From positions 62,001 to 126,000 of the forward strand of contig DAIDIE010000022.1 of assembly GCA_027459505.1 (NCBI GenBank): 64,000 bases of DNA, written 5' to 3'. The notes beneath the pieces were generated by a model. That model worked only from the letters and a program-made list of their open reading frames with translations, was not told where the DNA came from and searched no databases. Shown here piece after piece: positions 9,501 to 18,339 of this stretch. How positions within the stretch are numbered: position 1 is the stretch's first letter; the number at the start of each line of letters is the position of its first letter. This stretch comes from Acidobacteriota bacterium (lineage in GTDB: Bacteria > Acidobacteriota > Terriglobia > Terriglobales > SCQP01). The position numbers and the translations under genes are program-made.

Positions 9501-10220
9501 TCCCAGCGTGCCCGGATTGGTGAGCGTCACGCTCGCCCCTTGCAAATCTTCCGGGCCCAGGCGGCTGGCGCGCGCCCCACGGATCAGGCGGTCACATTCG
9601 CCGAGGAACTGGCGGAAGTTCATCACCTCGCAGTTCTTCACTACCGGCACCAGCAGCAGATGCGTCCCGTGCGCTTCCACATCAACCGCCAGTCCCAGGT
9701 TGATGTGCTCGCGCTCCACGCGCGCGGCCTCGCCGTTTTGTTCGCGGTAGCCGCTGTTGATGGCGGGGAACTCGCGTAAGGCGCGCACCAGCGCCCAGCC
9801 CAGCAGGGGTGTGAGCGGAACCTTCAACCCTCGAGTGGCCAGATAGTTGTTGAGGAGATGGCGGTTTTCTTCCAGCAGGCGCACGGGAACGCTGCGCTGG
9901 GAAGTGGCGGTGGGGACGCCCAGGCTGGCTTCCATGTTGGCGGCAATGCGCGCCGCCGCGCCTCTCAGCGGGGCGAGCTGTTCGCCGGCTTGCAGCGGTG
10001 GCAGTGGGCGCTGGGCCGCAGGGCGCACTGGCGCCGTTCCGCCGCTCTGAACGCCGCTGTCGATGCCGTGTCCATTCCCTGTCGGCGGAAGTGAGCGGAA
10101 AATTTCGCGCCAGGTCTCGGGCACCGCCTCGGGATTGCTTTGGAAGACGCGGTACAGCTCCTCCGCAAATCCTTCATTGGCGCCAAACGAGTGCAGAAGT
10201 TCACGAAGTTGAGAGTCCAT
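6552..10220 (-). CDS. kgd: Multifunctional 2-oxoglutarate dehydrogenase E1 with fused E2 catalytic domain
   Basis: The 1222-residue product has a short N-terminal OGDH segment (LLHSFGANEGFAEELYRVF). A dihydrolipoyl succinyltransferase-type catalytic domain follows at about residues 75-325, ending in YDHRVIQGAESG. The rest is the thiamine-diphosphate E1 part, with AHRGRLNVL and the GDAAFAGQGV...NN motif near residue 640. No lipoyl domain is present. This matches the mycobacterial KGD/SucA type, which acts in the TCA cycle and can also decarboxylate 2-oxoglutarate. I chose the ATG at 10220 because the family N-terminus MDSQLRELL starts there. Length agrees with actinobacterial homologues. Confidence 0.92.
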   Translation of the reverse strand: MDSQLRELLHSFGANEGFAEELYRVFQSNPEAVPETWREIFRSLPPTGNGHGIDSGVQSGGTAPVRPAAQRPLPPLQAGEQLAPLRGAAARIAANMEASLGVPTATSQRSVPVRLLEENRHLLNNYLATRGLKVPLTPLLGWALVRALREFPAINSGYREQNGEAARVEREHINLGLAVDVEAHGTHLLLVPVVKNCEVMNFRQFLGECDRLIRGARASRLGPEDLQGASVTLTNPGTLGTRSSVPRLMPGQGAIIAAGAVAYPAGFEGMPETTMHSLGVGKTVTLSCTYDHRVIQGAESGAFLALVNELLLGKHEFYDRIFADLQVPFKPVAWSVDAHPLALTGASAELDQIRQQAAVFQLVHAFRVRGHLLANVDPLDFTPLEHPELDPSYYSLSLWDLDRKFLTSISGDGNRRLNEPSASPWHPTGDEKLMSLREILSILRATYCGTLSCEFMHLPQLDQRTWLQDRMEPTRNQWPLEPALRKRVLDKLTHAEAFERMLHTRYVGHKRFSLEGAETLIPALDHLLNLATGCGAEEVLIGMAHRGRLNVLCNTVGQPMSTMFAKFEDADPNSVEGSGDVKYHLGAAGRHETPEGKSVAVTVVPNPSHLEAVDPVLEGAARARQELIQDSDGSRVLPILIHGDAAFAGQGVVAETLNLSQLEGYTTGGTVHIVVNNKIGFTTSPADARSSLYSTDVARMVQAPIFHVNGDDPDAVMRAIELAFYFRHHFHKDVVLDLVCYRRHGHNEGDDPTLTQPVLYRNIDQHPSVRVIYGGKLVGDKVIDPEEPERLWKQTMAILGAAVPDKTATSGAPAAGAGEAAEKPVIDTAVPAEVLSEVGAALDRRPEGFTVHPKLKHALEKRCEAVRERAAIDWSLAESLALGSLLAGGTPIRFTGQDVGRGTFSHRHARLYDYQTGACYVPLSNVSAGQAPFSIHDSLLSEEAALGFEFGYSMTHPNALVLWEAQFGDFANGAQVIIDQFLVAAARKWKRHSGLVMLLPHAYEGQGPEHSSGRMERFLQLCADNNLQVANCTTAAQYFHLLRRQGLGDVVGGAYRQPLIVFTPKSLLRHPEVASPFEQFTSGAFQPVIGEHEVAPAKAQRVVFCCGKVFYDLLKARREANDDTTAVIRVEQLYPLPVRQLKEEIARFKGVREWIWMQEEPANMGAWRYLEPNLGALLGERKLQYAGREASSSPATGSLRRHQREQKQILDGVLKRLESAAD

Positions 10221-10393
10221 GGACACTACCAGCAACGGCTCGGAACCAGTTGGGATTTCTTATCGAGTCGGGATTTTGCATCGGGCCGTCTCATGTTGCC
10301 GCAATCGCCACAAAAACGGCTTGTGGTTTCAGTATACGGCGCGGGCGAAGCTGGCGGCTGAGACCGCCGGATCGAGTGGCTTGAGGGGTTGCC

Positions 10394-11773
10394 TCAAAAG
10401 GCATACACCCATTGAACGTATCCCTCGTCGTAACCATTTCCGGGGCTGGTTTGCTTGAGATAAGGGCCACAGAAGAGATGCCCAAAGCCCCCCTCCAGCT
10501 TCAGCCAGCGAGTAAACCGCAGGCTGACGGCGCCATCCAGTTCCCAACCAAGTTTGCGGCTGTTCGCGCCGCCGCTGGGCGGAGCAATGACAAGTTGCCC
10601 TAATGGTCCATAAACACCATCGAGCGCGTTGGCCACCCAGTCCTGGGCGCCTTCCGCCGATAGTTGCAGACGCTGCCAGGGGTGCAGGATCAACCGTGTC
10701 CTGATCTGATCCAGGTTGCGGAGACCCAGGGCGTCCACCTGACCGTATTGATCGTGTGGAGAAGGGTAGAGTGGATCGAAGGTGACGACCTTGCCGCTTT
10801 CGGCGCCGCCCGAGGCAAAGTTGTGTTCCACCTCCAGTTCCGGCCGCAGTGGCGTGCTCCAGCCGTACCCAATGCGTTCGTGATCCATGCTGGTGGCCAG
10901 CGCCGAGCTGTTCACGGTTCCCCACTGCCGCGCCGCCTCCAACCCGAATTGCCAGCCGGAAGATTGCCGGTTACTGATGCGCAGCCCTCCCGTGCGTTCA
11001 TTCAGGTGAGCGCCTGGAAACGCCGTCAGCTCCGGATCCAGCGAAGCGGGGGCGGTGCGCCACAGCCAATACGGTTCCACATGAACTTCTCCCCAGTCAT
11101 GCGGCAGCGGCAAACGGGCGGAGGTGATGTAGGCCCCGTACAGGTCGTTACCGGCGATTGCGCGATCCATTCCCATCACGCGTGGAACAACCACGGCAGC
11201 GGCAAACAGATCCGCATTCAGGACGGTTGTATGCAACGTGGCGTGCAGACCGTCAAAGCTGCGGCTAACGTTGTCCCAGTCGTCGGTGCCGATCAGCCGC
11301 TGGGCTCCCAAGGCCAACTCCTGCCGCCCTGCGCGCACCGCCAATAAGCTGCTCCCCGGCCGCCCCAACTGGGCATAGGCCAGCCACAGTGCGGTGGTGT
11401 CCTCGTAGTTCGTAGAGAGGCCGCCGGCTTTATAGAAAACGCGCGCATCGCTCATGCCAACTACCGCGCTCCAGTTCGATTCCGGGTGCAGGGTCAGCTC
11501 GAGGTGAAGCCGGCTGGGCAAATGTCCGCTATCGTTACCGGGCGTAAAGTCCTGCGCCGTGTAGCCCTCTGCGCGCGCCCGGTATTCACCGCTGAGCCGC
11601 AACCAGTGCGGCAATGCGTTTTCGAGCGCCTGGTGGGGATCGCTGGCCAGCACGCACCAGGGGCGCTCCCACGCGTGCGCACTGTCTTTGCAGGCGTGCT
11701 GGGCGGCTCCCGGCAAGGCGGCTACCAGCCAGAGAGCAATGACGGCCAATCGCGAGTACGCAGTTTGCGGCAT
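10394..11773 (-). CDS. Alginate-export-type outer-membrane porin
   Basis: The 459-residue product has a signal peptide (MPQTAYSRLAVIALWLVAALPGAAQ), then alternating beta-strand sequence rich in aromatic residues, and ends in ...YVQWVYAF with a C-terminal Phe typical of outer-membrane barrels. The WLRLSGEYRARAEGY segment and repeated DWDNVSRSFDG/RAGRQELALGAQRLIG pattern fit the alginate-export (AlgE-like) family common in Acidobacteriota. The start at 11773 has AAGG about five bases upstream, better supported than an ATG seven codons earlier. The transported compound is unknown. Confidence 0.8.
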   Translation of the reverse strand: MPQTAYSRLAVIALWLVAALPGAAQHACKDSAHAWERPWCVLASDPHQALENALPHWLRLSGEYRARAEGYTAQDFTPGNDSGHLPSRLHLELTLHPESNWSAVVGMSDARVFYKAGGLSTNYEDTTALWLAYAQLGRPGSSLLAVRAGRQELALGAQRLIGTDDWDNVSRSFDGLHATLHTTVLNADLFAAAVVVPRVMGMDRAIAGNDLYGAYITSARLPLPHDWGEVHVEPYWLWRTAPASLDPELTAFPGAHLNERTGGLRISNRQSSGWQFGLEAARQWGTVNSSALATSMDHERIGYGWSTPLRPELEVEHNFASGGAESGKVVTFDPLYPSPHDQYGQVDALGLRNLDQIRTRLILHPWQRLQLSAEGAQDWVANALDGVYGPLGQLVIAPPSGGANSRKLGWELDGAVSLRFTRWLKLEGGFGHLFCGPYLKQTSPGNGYDEGYVQWVYAF

Positions 11774-11999
11774 ATACCTTGCCTTATCGGGCAAGGCAAA
11801 GCGCCGCTTGAGATTCGGTTGCCGGGCGGCGGGTTACGGACAAACGGCCGCTCCTTGAACATAAATCGAGGAATGAACGTTTAAAGCAGGTGATCTAGTT
11901 TGATCTGATTATGCGTCTGCAGCCTCTACTGTGGTCCTATTCAATGGCCGGGCTCGGCACTTCGCCTGGCACATAGAAAACACATACAGAGCCACTTTT

Positions 12000-14900
12000 A
12001 TGTCCAGTCTGTTCTGTCGCCTGCGTTCAGGTGCGCTGTCTACGAGCGCCCATTTTTCGACACTTGTGATCTTCGCCATGCTGTTGGCCACCGGCGCCGC
12101 CGCATGGGGGCAGTCCAGCCTGGCCAGCTTACAGGGCATGGTTCTGGATCCCAATGGCAAGGCCATACCGGGCGCGCGCATCGTGCTGACCAATCAGAAG
12201 ACCAGCCTGCAGCGCGTGGCGGTCAGCAATGCTACCGGCGGTTACCTGTTTCCGGCCCTGGATCCCGATCCTTATACGCTGGCGGTGACAGCCAAAGGAT
12301 TTGCCCAGGCGCAGCGCTTGTTCACACTCGAGGTGAACCAGCAGATGCGGCTCGACGTGCCGCTGGCCCTGCACGCCTACACTCAGCAAGTGAAGGTGGT
12401 GGGGCGAAGCGAGTTGCTGAAAACCACCGACGCCAGTCTTGGCGAGGTCATTGAGCCCCGCATGGTGCGCGATCTGCCGCTCGATGGCGGGCACCTGCTC
12501 GCACTGGCCATGCTGGCGCCCGAAGTGCACCAGGGTTTCGGCGCCGCCGCCGGCAACAACAACCCGCTCTACTGGCGTCCGCTGCAAAACTCCGCCCTGG
12601 TCGCCGGAGGCGCCCGCCCCAACGCCAATGTTTACCTCATTGACGGCGCGGTCGACACCGACCCCACCTTCAACACCATGACCCTCAGCCCCGCGCCCGA
12701 TGCGGTCGAGGAGTTCAAGGTGCAGACCGGCAGCTATTCGGCAGAGTTCGGCGGTGGGGGCGGCGCGCAGATCAACGTGGTGACCCGCTCGGGCGGCAAC
12801 GCCTGGCACGGCGACCTGTATGAGTTCATCCGTAACAGCGCCCTCGATGCCCGCACCTGGAATGATGTTGGCATGATGGCCTCCAGCAAAACGCCCCACC
12901 TCTCGCAAAACGAGTTTGGCGCCTCCATCGGTGGTCCCATCCAGAAGCAGCGCACCTTCGTCTTCGCCAACTATGAAGGCTTCCGCCTCAGCCAGCAGGT
13001 CATCAACATCGATACCGTGCCCACCCTGGCCGAGCGCAGCGGCGACTTCTCGCAGAGCGGTCTCACCATCTACGAACCCAACAGCTCCTCCACTCCCAGT
13101 AGCGCCAGTCCGCGCACGCCATTCCCCAACGACGCCATTGCCGGTTCCGGTTATTCCATCAGCCCGGTGGCGCAGATGGTGCTCAGCACGATTCCCCTCC
13201 CCAACATGGGGCTGGGAACCGGCAGCGATAAGAACAACTATTTCGACGAGCGCACCCAGACTGGCAATGAAGACCAGGGGACGATTCGCGTGGACCGCAA
13301 CCTGGGTGGGGGGAACAGTCTGTTCGCGCACTACTCGCTCGAACAGGAGAAGGACTTTTCCCCGGTGCATCTGCCCGGCTTCGGGGTCTTCGACAGCAAT
13401 CGCGCGCAGAATCTGGATGCCTCCTATACCCGCATTCTTTCTCCGCAGAGTGTGAACCGCCTCTGGGTAGCCATGTCGCGCCTCTCCATGCATCGCTATT
13501 CGCAGGACAATTTCACCAATAACTACATCGCGCAGTTGGGCATTAAGAATGTCGGCTGGGGTGGCTATGGCGCCTGGGGCATGCCCTACTTCGACGTGCA
13601 GGGCTACACCGGCTTCGGTGACGACTTCAACGCCACGCCGGTGCAGGACTGGGATACGGTCGGACAGATCGGAGATGTGCTCACTCTCCAGCGCGGTAGT
13701 CATGCGCTCAGCATGGGCGGCGATTTCCGCCGCTTTTACTGGCCGATGTGGGGCTTTTTTGAAAACCGCGGCTACTACCAGTTCACCCCCGGCTATACCA
13801 CCATGACCGGCTCCAACGATGGAACCGGCAGCGCCTTCGCCGACTTCCTGTTGGGCGATCCCGTGGTGCGCCAGGTGCAGGAGGGTGTGCCCAAAATGGA
13901 TCTGGAGCAGTGGAATGCGGACGGCTTCATCCAGGATGACTGGCGCGTCACCCGCCGCACGACCATCAACGCCGGCCTGCGCTATGAGTACATGAGCCCG
14001 CTGTGGGATAACGAGTACCCCAGCAGTAACCTCATTTTCCAGAACGGCGCGCCGTACGCTTACATTTCCGGGCAGAACGGCATGCCCGATGGGGTGACCT
14101 ACGCCAACAAGCTCAATTTCGCCCCTCGTCTTGGCTTTACTCATGAGTTTGGCGGCGGCATCGTGCTGCGCGGCGCTTACGGCGTCTTCTTTACACCGGT
14201 GGACGACAACACCTGGTGCAACCAGCGCCACAACCCGCCCACCACCTTCCAGGTGGGCCAGCAAAATGACAACTACGTGTTGGGCTCGAACTCGTTTACG
14301 GGCTTCGATTTTCCCACTGCGGTTCTGGGGACAACTAAGATCAGCTTTTCGGCGGTCGACCCGCACAGCCCCCCGCAATACGTAAACCAATGGAATCTTA
14401 GCCTGCAGAAGACCATTGCCCACGACACCGTGCTGGAAATCGGCTATGACGGCACGCGGGGATATCACCTGCAGCAAATGGTGCTGATCAACAACGCCCA
14501 GCCCGGGCCGGGCGTACCCGGTTCGCCCTCGCATCCGCGTCCCTATCAGACGGTGACCTTTATGCCTGGAACGGTGTTTCCGTCAGGTTTTCAGGTTGCC
14601 AGCACCACCTTCCCGGTGGCCGGCATTAATGAGCTGCAGAACGATGCCGCCAGCTGGTACGATGCCGGTTACGTCGATGTGCGCCGCCGCTTTTCGCAGG
14701 GACTGACTTTCATCTCCAACCTCACCTGGTCGAAGAGCCTTACCACCGCACCCGATTTCCGCTCGCCAATGGCCGAAGCGGCGATTCCACAGAACGACAA
14801 CAACCTGGCCGCGGAAAAAGGTCCGGCCTGCGATGTGCCGCTGGTGTTGAACGTCAGCGTGGTCTATGACCTGCGTGCCTGGGACGCTTCCGATTGGACC

Positions 14901-15368
14901 CGCCGGTTGACCAGAAACTGGAGTGTCTCGTCGATCTTCACCGCGCAGGCGGGAATGCCGCTGACCATCCAGTTGTTCGGCGATACCGCGAATGCGGGAA
15001 CGCTGCTGGGACAAAATCCCATCCGCGCCAATGTTACCGGAGCGCCGCTCTATACCTCCAACACCAACACCACGGCGGATTGGTTCAACCCGGCCGCCTT
15101 TGCCGCTCCCGCCGCCTACACCTTCGGCAACGCGGGCCGCAACTCGGTCTATGGGCCGGGACTGCAGAACCTCGATCTGGCCATTTCGCGCTCGTTCACC
15201 ATCAGCGAGAGCAAGCAGTTCCAGTTCCGCAGTGAATTCTTCAACGCTCTCAATCACAGCAACTGGGGCATGCCCAACAACTTTGTCAACACCCCGCAAT
15301 TCGGCAGCATCACCATGGCCTCGACTCCCGGACGGGAGATCGAGTTCGTCGGCCGGCTGACGTTCTAA
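12000..15368 (+). CDS. Oar-like TonB-dependent receptor with carboxypeptidase-regulatory-like domain
   Basis: The 1122-residue product has a signal peptide ending near AAAWGQ. An Ig-like carboxypeptidase-regulatory domain follows (SLQGMVLDPNGKAIPGARIVL...GGYLFPALDPDPYTLAV), then a plug-like region (YLIDGAVDTDP, VEEFKVQTGSYSAEFG) and a long beta-barrel ending EIEFVGRLTF. This architecture is the large Oar-type receptor family of Acidobacteriota, which imports or secretes unknown substrates through TonB energy. I used the ATG at 12000 because the signal peptide begins there; upstream codons to 11931 look like leader. A strong hairpin follows the stop. Confidence 0.9.
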   Translation: MSSLFCRLRSGALSTSAHFSTLVIFAMLLATGAAAWGQSSLASLQGMVLDPNGKAIPGARIVLTNQKTSLQRVAVSNATGGYLFPALDPDPYTLAVTAKGFAQAQRLFTLEVNQQMRLDVPLALHAYTQQVKVVGRSELLKTTDASLGEVIEPRMVRDLPLDGGHLLALAMLAPEVHQGFGAAAGNNNPLYWRPLQNSALVAGGARPNANVYLIDGAVDTDPTFNTMTLSPAPDAVEEFKVQTGSYSAEFGGGGGAQINVVTRSGGNAWHGDLYEFIRNSALDARTWNDVGMMASSKTPHLSQNEFGASIGGPIQKQRTFVFANYEGFRLSQQVINIDTVPTLAERSGDFSQSGLTIYEPNSSSTPSSASPRTPFPNDAIAGSGYSISPVAQMVLSTIPLPNMGLGTGSDKNNYFDERTQTGNEDQGTIRVDRNLGGGNSLFAHYSLEQEKDFSPVHLPGFGVFDSNRAQNLDASYTRILSPQSVNRLWVAMSRLSMHRYSQDNFTNNYIAQLGIKNVGWGGYGAWGMPYFDVQGYTGFGDDFNATPVQDWDTVGQIGDVLTLQRGSHALSMGGDFRRFYWPMWGFFENRGYYQFTPGYTTMTGSNDGTGSAFADFLLGDPVVRQVQEGVPKMDLEQWNADGFIQDDWRVTRRTTINAGLRYEYMSPLWDNEYPSSNLIFQNGAPYAYISGQNGMPDGVTYANKLNFAPRLGFTHEFGGGIVLRGAYGVFFTPVDDNTWCNQRHNPPTTFQVGQQNDNYVLGSNSFTGFDFPTAVLGTTKISFSAVDPHSPPQYVNQWNLSLQKTIAHDTVLEIGYDGTRGYHLQQMVLINNAQPGPGVPGSPSHPRPYQTVTFMPGTVFPSGFQVASTTFPVAGINELQNDAASWYDAGYVDVRRRFSQGLTFISNLTWSKSLTTAPDFRSPMAEAAIPQNDNNLAAEKGPACDVPLVLNVSVVYDLRAWDASDWTRRLTRNWSVSSIFTAQAGMPLTIQLFGDTANAGTLLGQNPIRANVTGAPLYTSNTNTTADWFNPAAFAAPAAYTFGNAGRNSVYGPGLQNLDLAISRSFTISESKQFQFRSEFFNALNHSNWGMPNNFVNTPQFGSITMASTPGREIEFVGRLTF

Positions 15369-15386
15369 GCGATTCTCAGGCGGAAC

Positions 15387-15425
15387 CCAAGGGCCATCCA
15401 GACTGTCAGTCTGGATGGCCCTTGG
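15387..15425 (+). terminator. Strong hairpin after the Oar-like receptor gene
   Basis: A perfect 17-bp stem (CCAAGGGCCATCCAGAC with its reverse complement) closes a five-base loop TGTCA. It starts 18 bases after the receptor stop codon. There is no T-tract, so termination may be factor-assisted, or the hairpin may protect the mRNA 3' end. Confidence 0.7.
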
Positions 15426-15459
15426 CGTATGCAAGAATCAACTCGGGAGCGTCGCAAGC

Positions 15460-15993
15460 ATGCACTCTCTTCCGGACAGCCGCATTGAAGTCATCGTCGG
15501 CGATATTACCGAGCAGGCGCTCGACGTCATCGTCAACGCCGCCAACTCCAGTCTTTTAGGTGGCGGAGGCGTGGATGGGGCCATCCATCGCCGCGGCGGT
15601 CCCGCCATCCTGCAGGCCTGCCGGCAACTGCGCCGGGAACGTTTTCCCGAGGGCCTGCCTACCGGCGAGGCCGTGCTCACCACCGCCGGAAACCTGCCCG
15701 CGCAGGCGGTCATCCACACCGTGGGCCCGGTCTGGGGACAACACGGTGGCCGGGAAGCCGAACTGCTCGCCAACTGTTATCGGAATGCGCTCTGCCTGGC
15801 CGTGCAGGCGGGGTTTCACAGTATTGCCTACCCCGCCATCTCCACCGGCATCTATGGCTATCCGCCCCATCTGGCCGCTGGAGTCGTGTCCAGAACTCTG
15901 CGCGACCTACTGCGCGGTTTACGGGAAATTCACCTGGTTCGCCTGGTCTTTTTCCGGGATGGCGATGCCCAGACCTTTCTCGCGCATCAGTGA
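15460..15993 (+). CDS. Macro-domain O-acetyl-ADP-ribose deacetylase
   Basis: The 177-residue product is a single macro domain. It has VGDIT near residue 14, the ADP-ribose-binding and catalytic NAANSSLLGGGGVDGAIHRR stretch at residues 26-45, HTVGPVW in the middle and SISTGIYGYP-like AISTGIYGYP later. These match the MacroD/YmdB class, which removes acetyl groups from O-acetyl-ADP-ribose and ADP-ribose from acidic residues. I chose the ATG at 15460, with GGAG upstream, over an earlier in-frame start inside the terminator hairpin. Repeat R1 copy A starts 17 bases after the stop. Confidence 0.9.
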   Translation: MHSLPDSRIEVIVGDITEQALDVIVNAANSSLLGGGGVDGAIHRRGGPAILQACRQLRRERFPEGLPTGEAVLTTAGNLPAQAVIHTVGPVWGQHGGREAELLANCYRNALCLAVQAGFHSIAYPAISTGIYGYPPHLAAGVVSRTLRDLLRGLREIHLVRLVFFRDGDAQTFLAHQ

Positions 15994-16009
15994 TGATCTG
16001 TTGCCCTGA

Positions 16010-16187
16010 GGAGCGAGCCACCGAGTCCTCCCTGGGGGAGGAGATCGCAGGTGGAGGGCCACGAAATTCCGAAGGGCGGACCCCTCGCGCGGGAGAGGAG
16101 CCCGGCATCGGCGGGTTAACGTTCTCACTGGAGAGCGTGCCAGCGACCAACGGGAGCGGGCGGCCTGAAGGAGACGAGGCCGTGCCT
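16010..16187 (+). repeat. R1 repeat copy A, 178 bp
   Basis: This is an intact member of the 178-bp R1 family. It begins GGAGCGAGCCACCGAG and ends GAGGCCGTGCCT. The stem TCCTCCC/GGGAGGA is present with an altered loop, and the conserved hairpin reads ACGTTCTC-actg-GAGAGCGT, where an A-to-G change turns a U-A pair into U-G. It lies between the macro-domain gene and a small membrane-protein ORF. Confidence 0.9.
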
Positions 16188-16329
16188 CCCACCGCAAGTA
16201 ATCTCCGAAAGAATTAATTGTGGTCAGAGCGCCTCTGCCACTGCGGTTTGCCCGCAAGCGCATACTGCGAGAAGGCTCTCCGGTTCGCTTTCCCGTAAAG
16301 CTTAACCGCGCCTGAACGATAGAACAGTC

Positions 16330-16530
16330 ATGGTGCGGATATCGATCAGGTGGGCACTGGAAGTCTGCGGTTGGCTGGTGATCCTGGCCGGCATCGCCGT
16401 TGCCTGGCGTGGCGCCTGGGATGACGGCTTGCGGATGGTCTGCGCCTCCGGCGTGGGGCTGCTGCTCGGCGCCCGCTACCTGGCGCGCAGTAGCGCCCGT
16501 TTTGGCCCCACCGCGGCCGCCCGCCATTGA
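16330..16530 (+). CDS. Possible small membrane protein
   Basis: This 66-residue ORF between R1 copies A and B encodes two hydrophobic stretches (LEVCGWLVILAGIAVAW and LRMVCASGVGLLLGARYL), consistent with a small two-helix membrane protein. No ribosome-binding site is clear before the ATG and no family is recognised. It may be real, or a chance ORF in a repeat-rich gap. Confidence 0.35.
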   Translation: MVRISIRWALEVCGWLVILAGIAVAWRGAWDDGLRMVCASGVGLLLGARYLARSSARFGPTAAARH

Positions 16531-16546
16531 AAACACGCCGGGCGGC

Positions 16547-17959
16547 TCACGCTTCGGCATCTTCCACGGAAAGCTTGACCGCGCCGCTCACCTCCACGTC
16601 GAACTTCGCCAGTTCCCGAGCCGGCGCAAGGTCCGCCGCTTCCGCCATGGCATCCCTTGCAGAGGCCGCCCGCGGCGCCGAGGCCCTCCCATAGGAGCGA
16701 GCCACCGAGTCCTCCCTGCGGGAGGAGATCGCAGGTGGAGGGCCGCGAAATCCCGAAGGGAGGCCTCCTCGCGCGGGAGAGGAGCCCGGTATCGGCGGCT
16801 TCACGTTCTCGCTGGAGAACGTGCCAGCGACCAACGGGAGCGGGCGGCCTGAAGGAGACGAGGCCGTGCCTCCCTTGTCGCTGAAGTGCCGCTTCAATCG
16901 CAGAATGCGGCTTTCAAATCCGTACCAGAGTAGCGTCGCGAAGCCGACGGCTACCACTAGCCTCACACACAGCAGCGCCAGTCCTCCCCATGGGCCTTTG
17001 TTGAGCAGGTGGCGATCCAGGCTCCCCATCGCCACGAAACAGAGGATGTGAAACATGTAGAGGCCGTAGCTGATCTTGCCCAGGAAGCGCAGCGGACGCC
17101 AGGTCAGCGCGCGCTTCAGCAGCGTGGCATCTGGTCCCAAAACCGAGAGCAGCAACAGTCCGCCAAACCCCAAGGCCAAATAGGTATCGATGAAGGCGAG
17201 GGTGCGATTGTAGGCCACTGCAACCGCGCCCGCCAGGCTGATCGTGAGCAGAACTCCGGCTATCAGCCGCCAACGCCGTGCACTCGTAGGCCAGAGCCGC
17301 AAGGCCAGCGCCAGCAGTGACCCGAGCGCCAGGCCGTCGAGATGCATGAGCGTGTGGGTGGGAATCCCCCGGAAAATGCCGCTCATCCGCACCAGCGGCG
17401 AGGTAATAAAGACGATCGCCAGCGCGACCAGCAACCCCCGATGGCGCAGCAGACGCACGGCCGGCGCCCACAGCAAGTAGAACTGCTCTTCAATAGCCAG
17501 CGACCAGGTGGGCACCAGCGGCCCCGGTAAGGGCATGGTTGAAAGGTTCTGCACCAGCAGCACGTACAGCAGCCAGGGCGCGGTGCGTATTTGCCCGAGC
17601 GCATGGAAATCGCGGAACACCAGCGGCAGTCCCAGGTAGTAGACCAGCAACAGCAATACGTATACCGGCCAGATGCGCAGCAGACGCCGCCCGTAAAAGT
17701 TCTTGAAGTAGTGCGGCTTCTCCCGCGAGTCCAGCAGGATACCGGTAATCAGGAACCCGGAAAGTACGAAGAACAGGTTGACGCCCGCCCAGCCCCAGGC
17801 CACCACCCCACGCACGGCAGGGAAGTTCAGCAGCGCCTGGCAGTGGTACAAAACCACCGCCGCAATGGCCAGGCCGCGCAACCCGTCCAGCGCGGGCATG
17901 TGCCGGCGTAGCCCGGCGGTAATCTCATCAGTGGAAAAGGGAAGGGAATCGGAGGCCAT
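16547..17959 (-). CDS. OafA-type membrane acyltransferase with repeat-derived C-terminal tail
   Basis: The 470-residue product begins MASDSLPF and has the acyltransferase-3 core: ALDGLRGLAIAAVVLYHC near the N-terminus, NLFFVLSGFLITGIL, FYGRRLLRIWPVY and LAIEEQFYLLWP-like AIEEQFYLLWAP, with about ten membrane helices. Such enzymes acylate sugars of surface polymers. The core ends near residue 361 (RLKRHFSDK). The frame then reads through repeat R1 copy B in antisense (about residues 363-422) and 48 more residues before a stop, so the native C-terminus was apparently replaced. A longer ORF start at 18046 lies in R1 copy C and is rejected. Confidence 0.88.
   Translation of the reverse strand: MASDSLPFSTDEITAGLRRHMPALDGLRGLAIAAVVLYHCQALLNFPAVRGVVAWGWAGVNLFFVLSGFLITGILLDSREKPHYFKNFYGRRLLRIWPVYVLLLLVYYLGLPLVFRDFHALGQIRTAPWLLYVLLVQNLSTMPLPGPLVPTWSLAIEEQFYLLWAPAVRLLRHRGLLVALAIVFITSPLVRMSGIFRGIPTHTLMHLDGLALGSLLALALRLWPTSARRWRLIAGVLLTISLAGAVAVAYNRTLAFIDTYLALGFGGLLLLSVLGPDATLLKRALTWRPLRFLGKISYGLYMFHILCFVAMGSLDRHLLNKGPWGGLALLCVRLVVAVGFATLLWYGFESRILRLKRHFSDKGGTASSPSGRPLPLVAGTFSSENVKPPIPGSSPARGGLPSGFRGPPPAISSRREDSVARSYGRASAPRAASARDAMAEAADLAPARELAKFDVEVSGAVKLSVEDAEA
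16694..16871 (+). repeat. R1 repeat copy B, 178 bp, inside the acyltransferase 3' end
   Basis: This intact R1 copy lies opposite to, and inside, the acyltransferase reading frame. The stem TCCTCCC/GGGAGGA and the hairpin CACGTTCTC-gctg-GAGAACGTG are perfect. Translated on the minus strand it is open throughout and gives about 59 residues beginning GTASSPSGRPLPLVAG. Confidence 0.9.
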
Positions 17960-17998
17960 TCGAAGAAGCCTGCAGGCCAACCCATTGTAACCGCCACA

Positions 17999-18226
17999 GG
18001 AGCGAGCCACCGAGTCCTCTCTGCGGGAGGAGATCCCGCCCAGCAACGGCAGACTACGCCGTTGCTGGGGCCCGTCGCAGGTGGAGGGCCGCGAAATTCC
18101 GAAGGGCGGCTCCCTCGTGGGGGAGAGGAGCCCGGTATCGGCGGCTTCACGTTCTCACTGGAGAACATGCCAGCGACCCAACGGAAAGCAATGCCAGCGG
18201 GCGGCTCAGGAGACGAGGCCGTGCCT
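17999..18226 (+). repeat. R1 repeat copy C, 228-bp variant with extra hairpin
   Basis: This copy keeps both R1 ends but is longer. About 40 bases are inserted after GGAGGAGATC and form a perfect 12-bp stem (CCCAGCAACGGC at 18039-18050 with its complement at 18058-18069, loop AGACTAC). The 3' part is the type II variant, CCCAACGGAAAGCAATGCC, shared with the fragment at 36487-36570. It lies just upstream of the acyltransferase start. Confidence 0.88.
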
Positions 18227-18339
18227 CCCGGGAAGCGTTCTTGAGGATGAGTCCCTGTTTGTTGGGCTGCGTTGGTGAAGTGCCGTTATGCACCTAAACG
18301 GCCGGCGTGATGTGGGCTGCCAGCCCCCCGACCACGGAA

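Noticed and set aside
12129..14534. 801-residue minus-strand ORF
   Set aside because: It lies wholly antisense to the Oar-like receptor, which has a signal peptide, domain order and barrel end. The antisense frame is open because of the receptor's codon usage.
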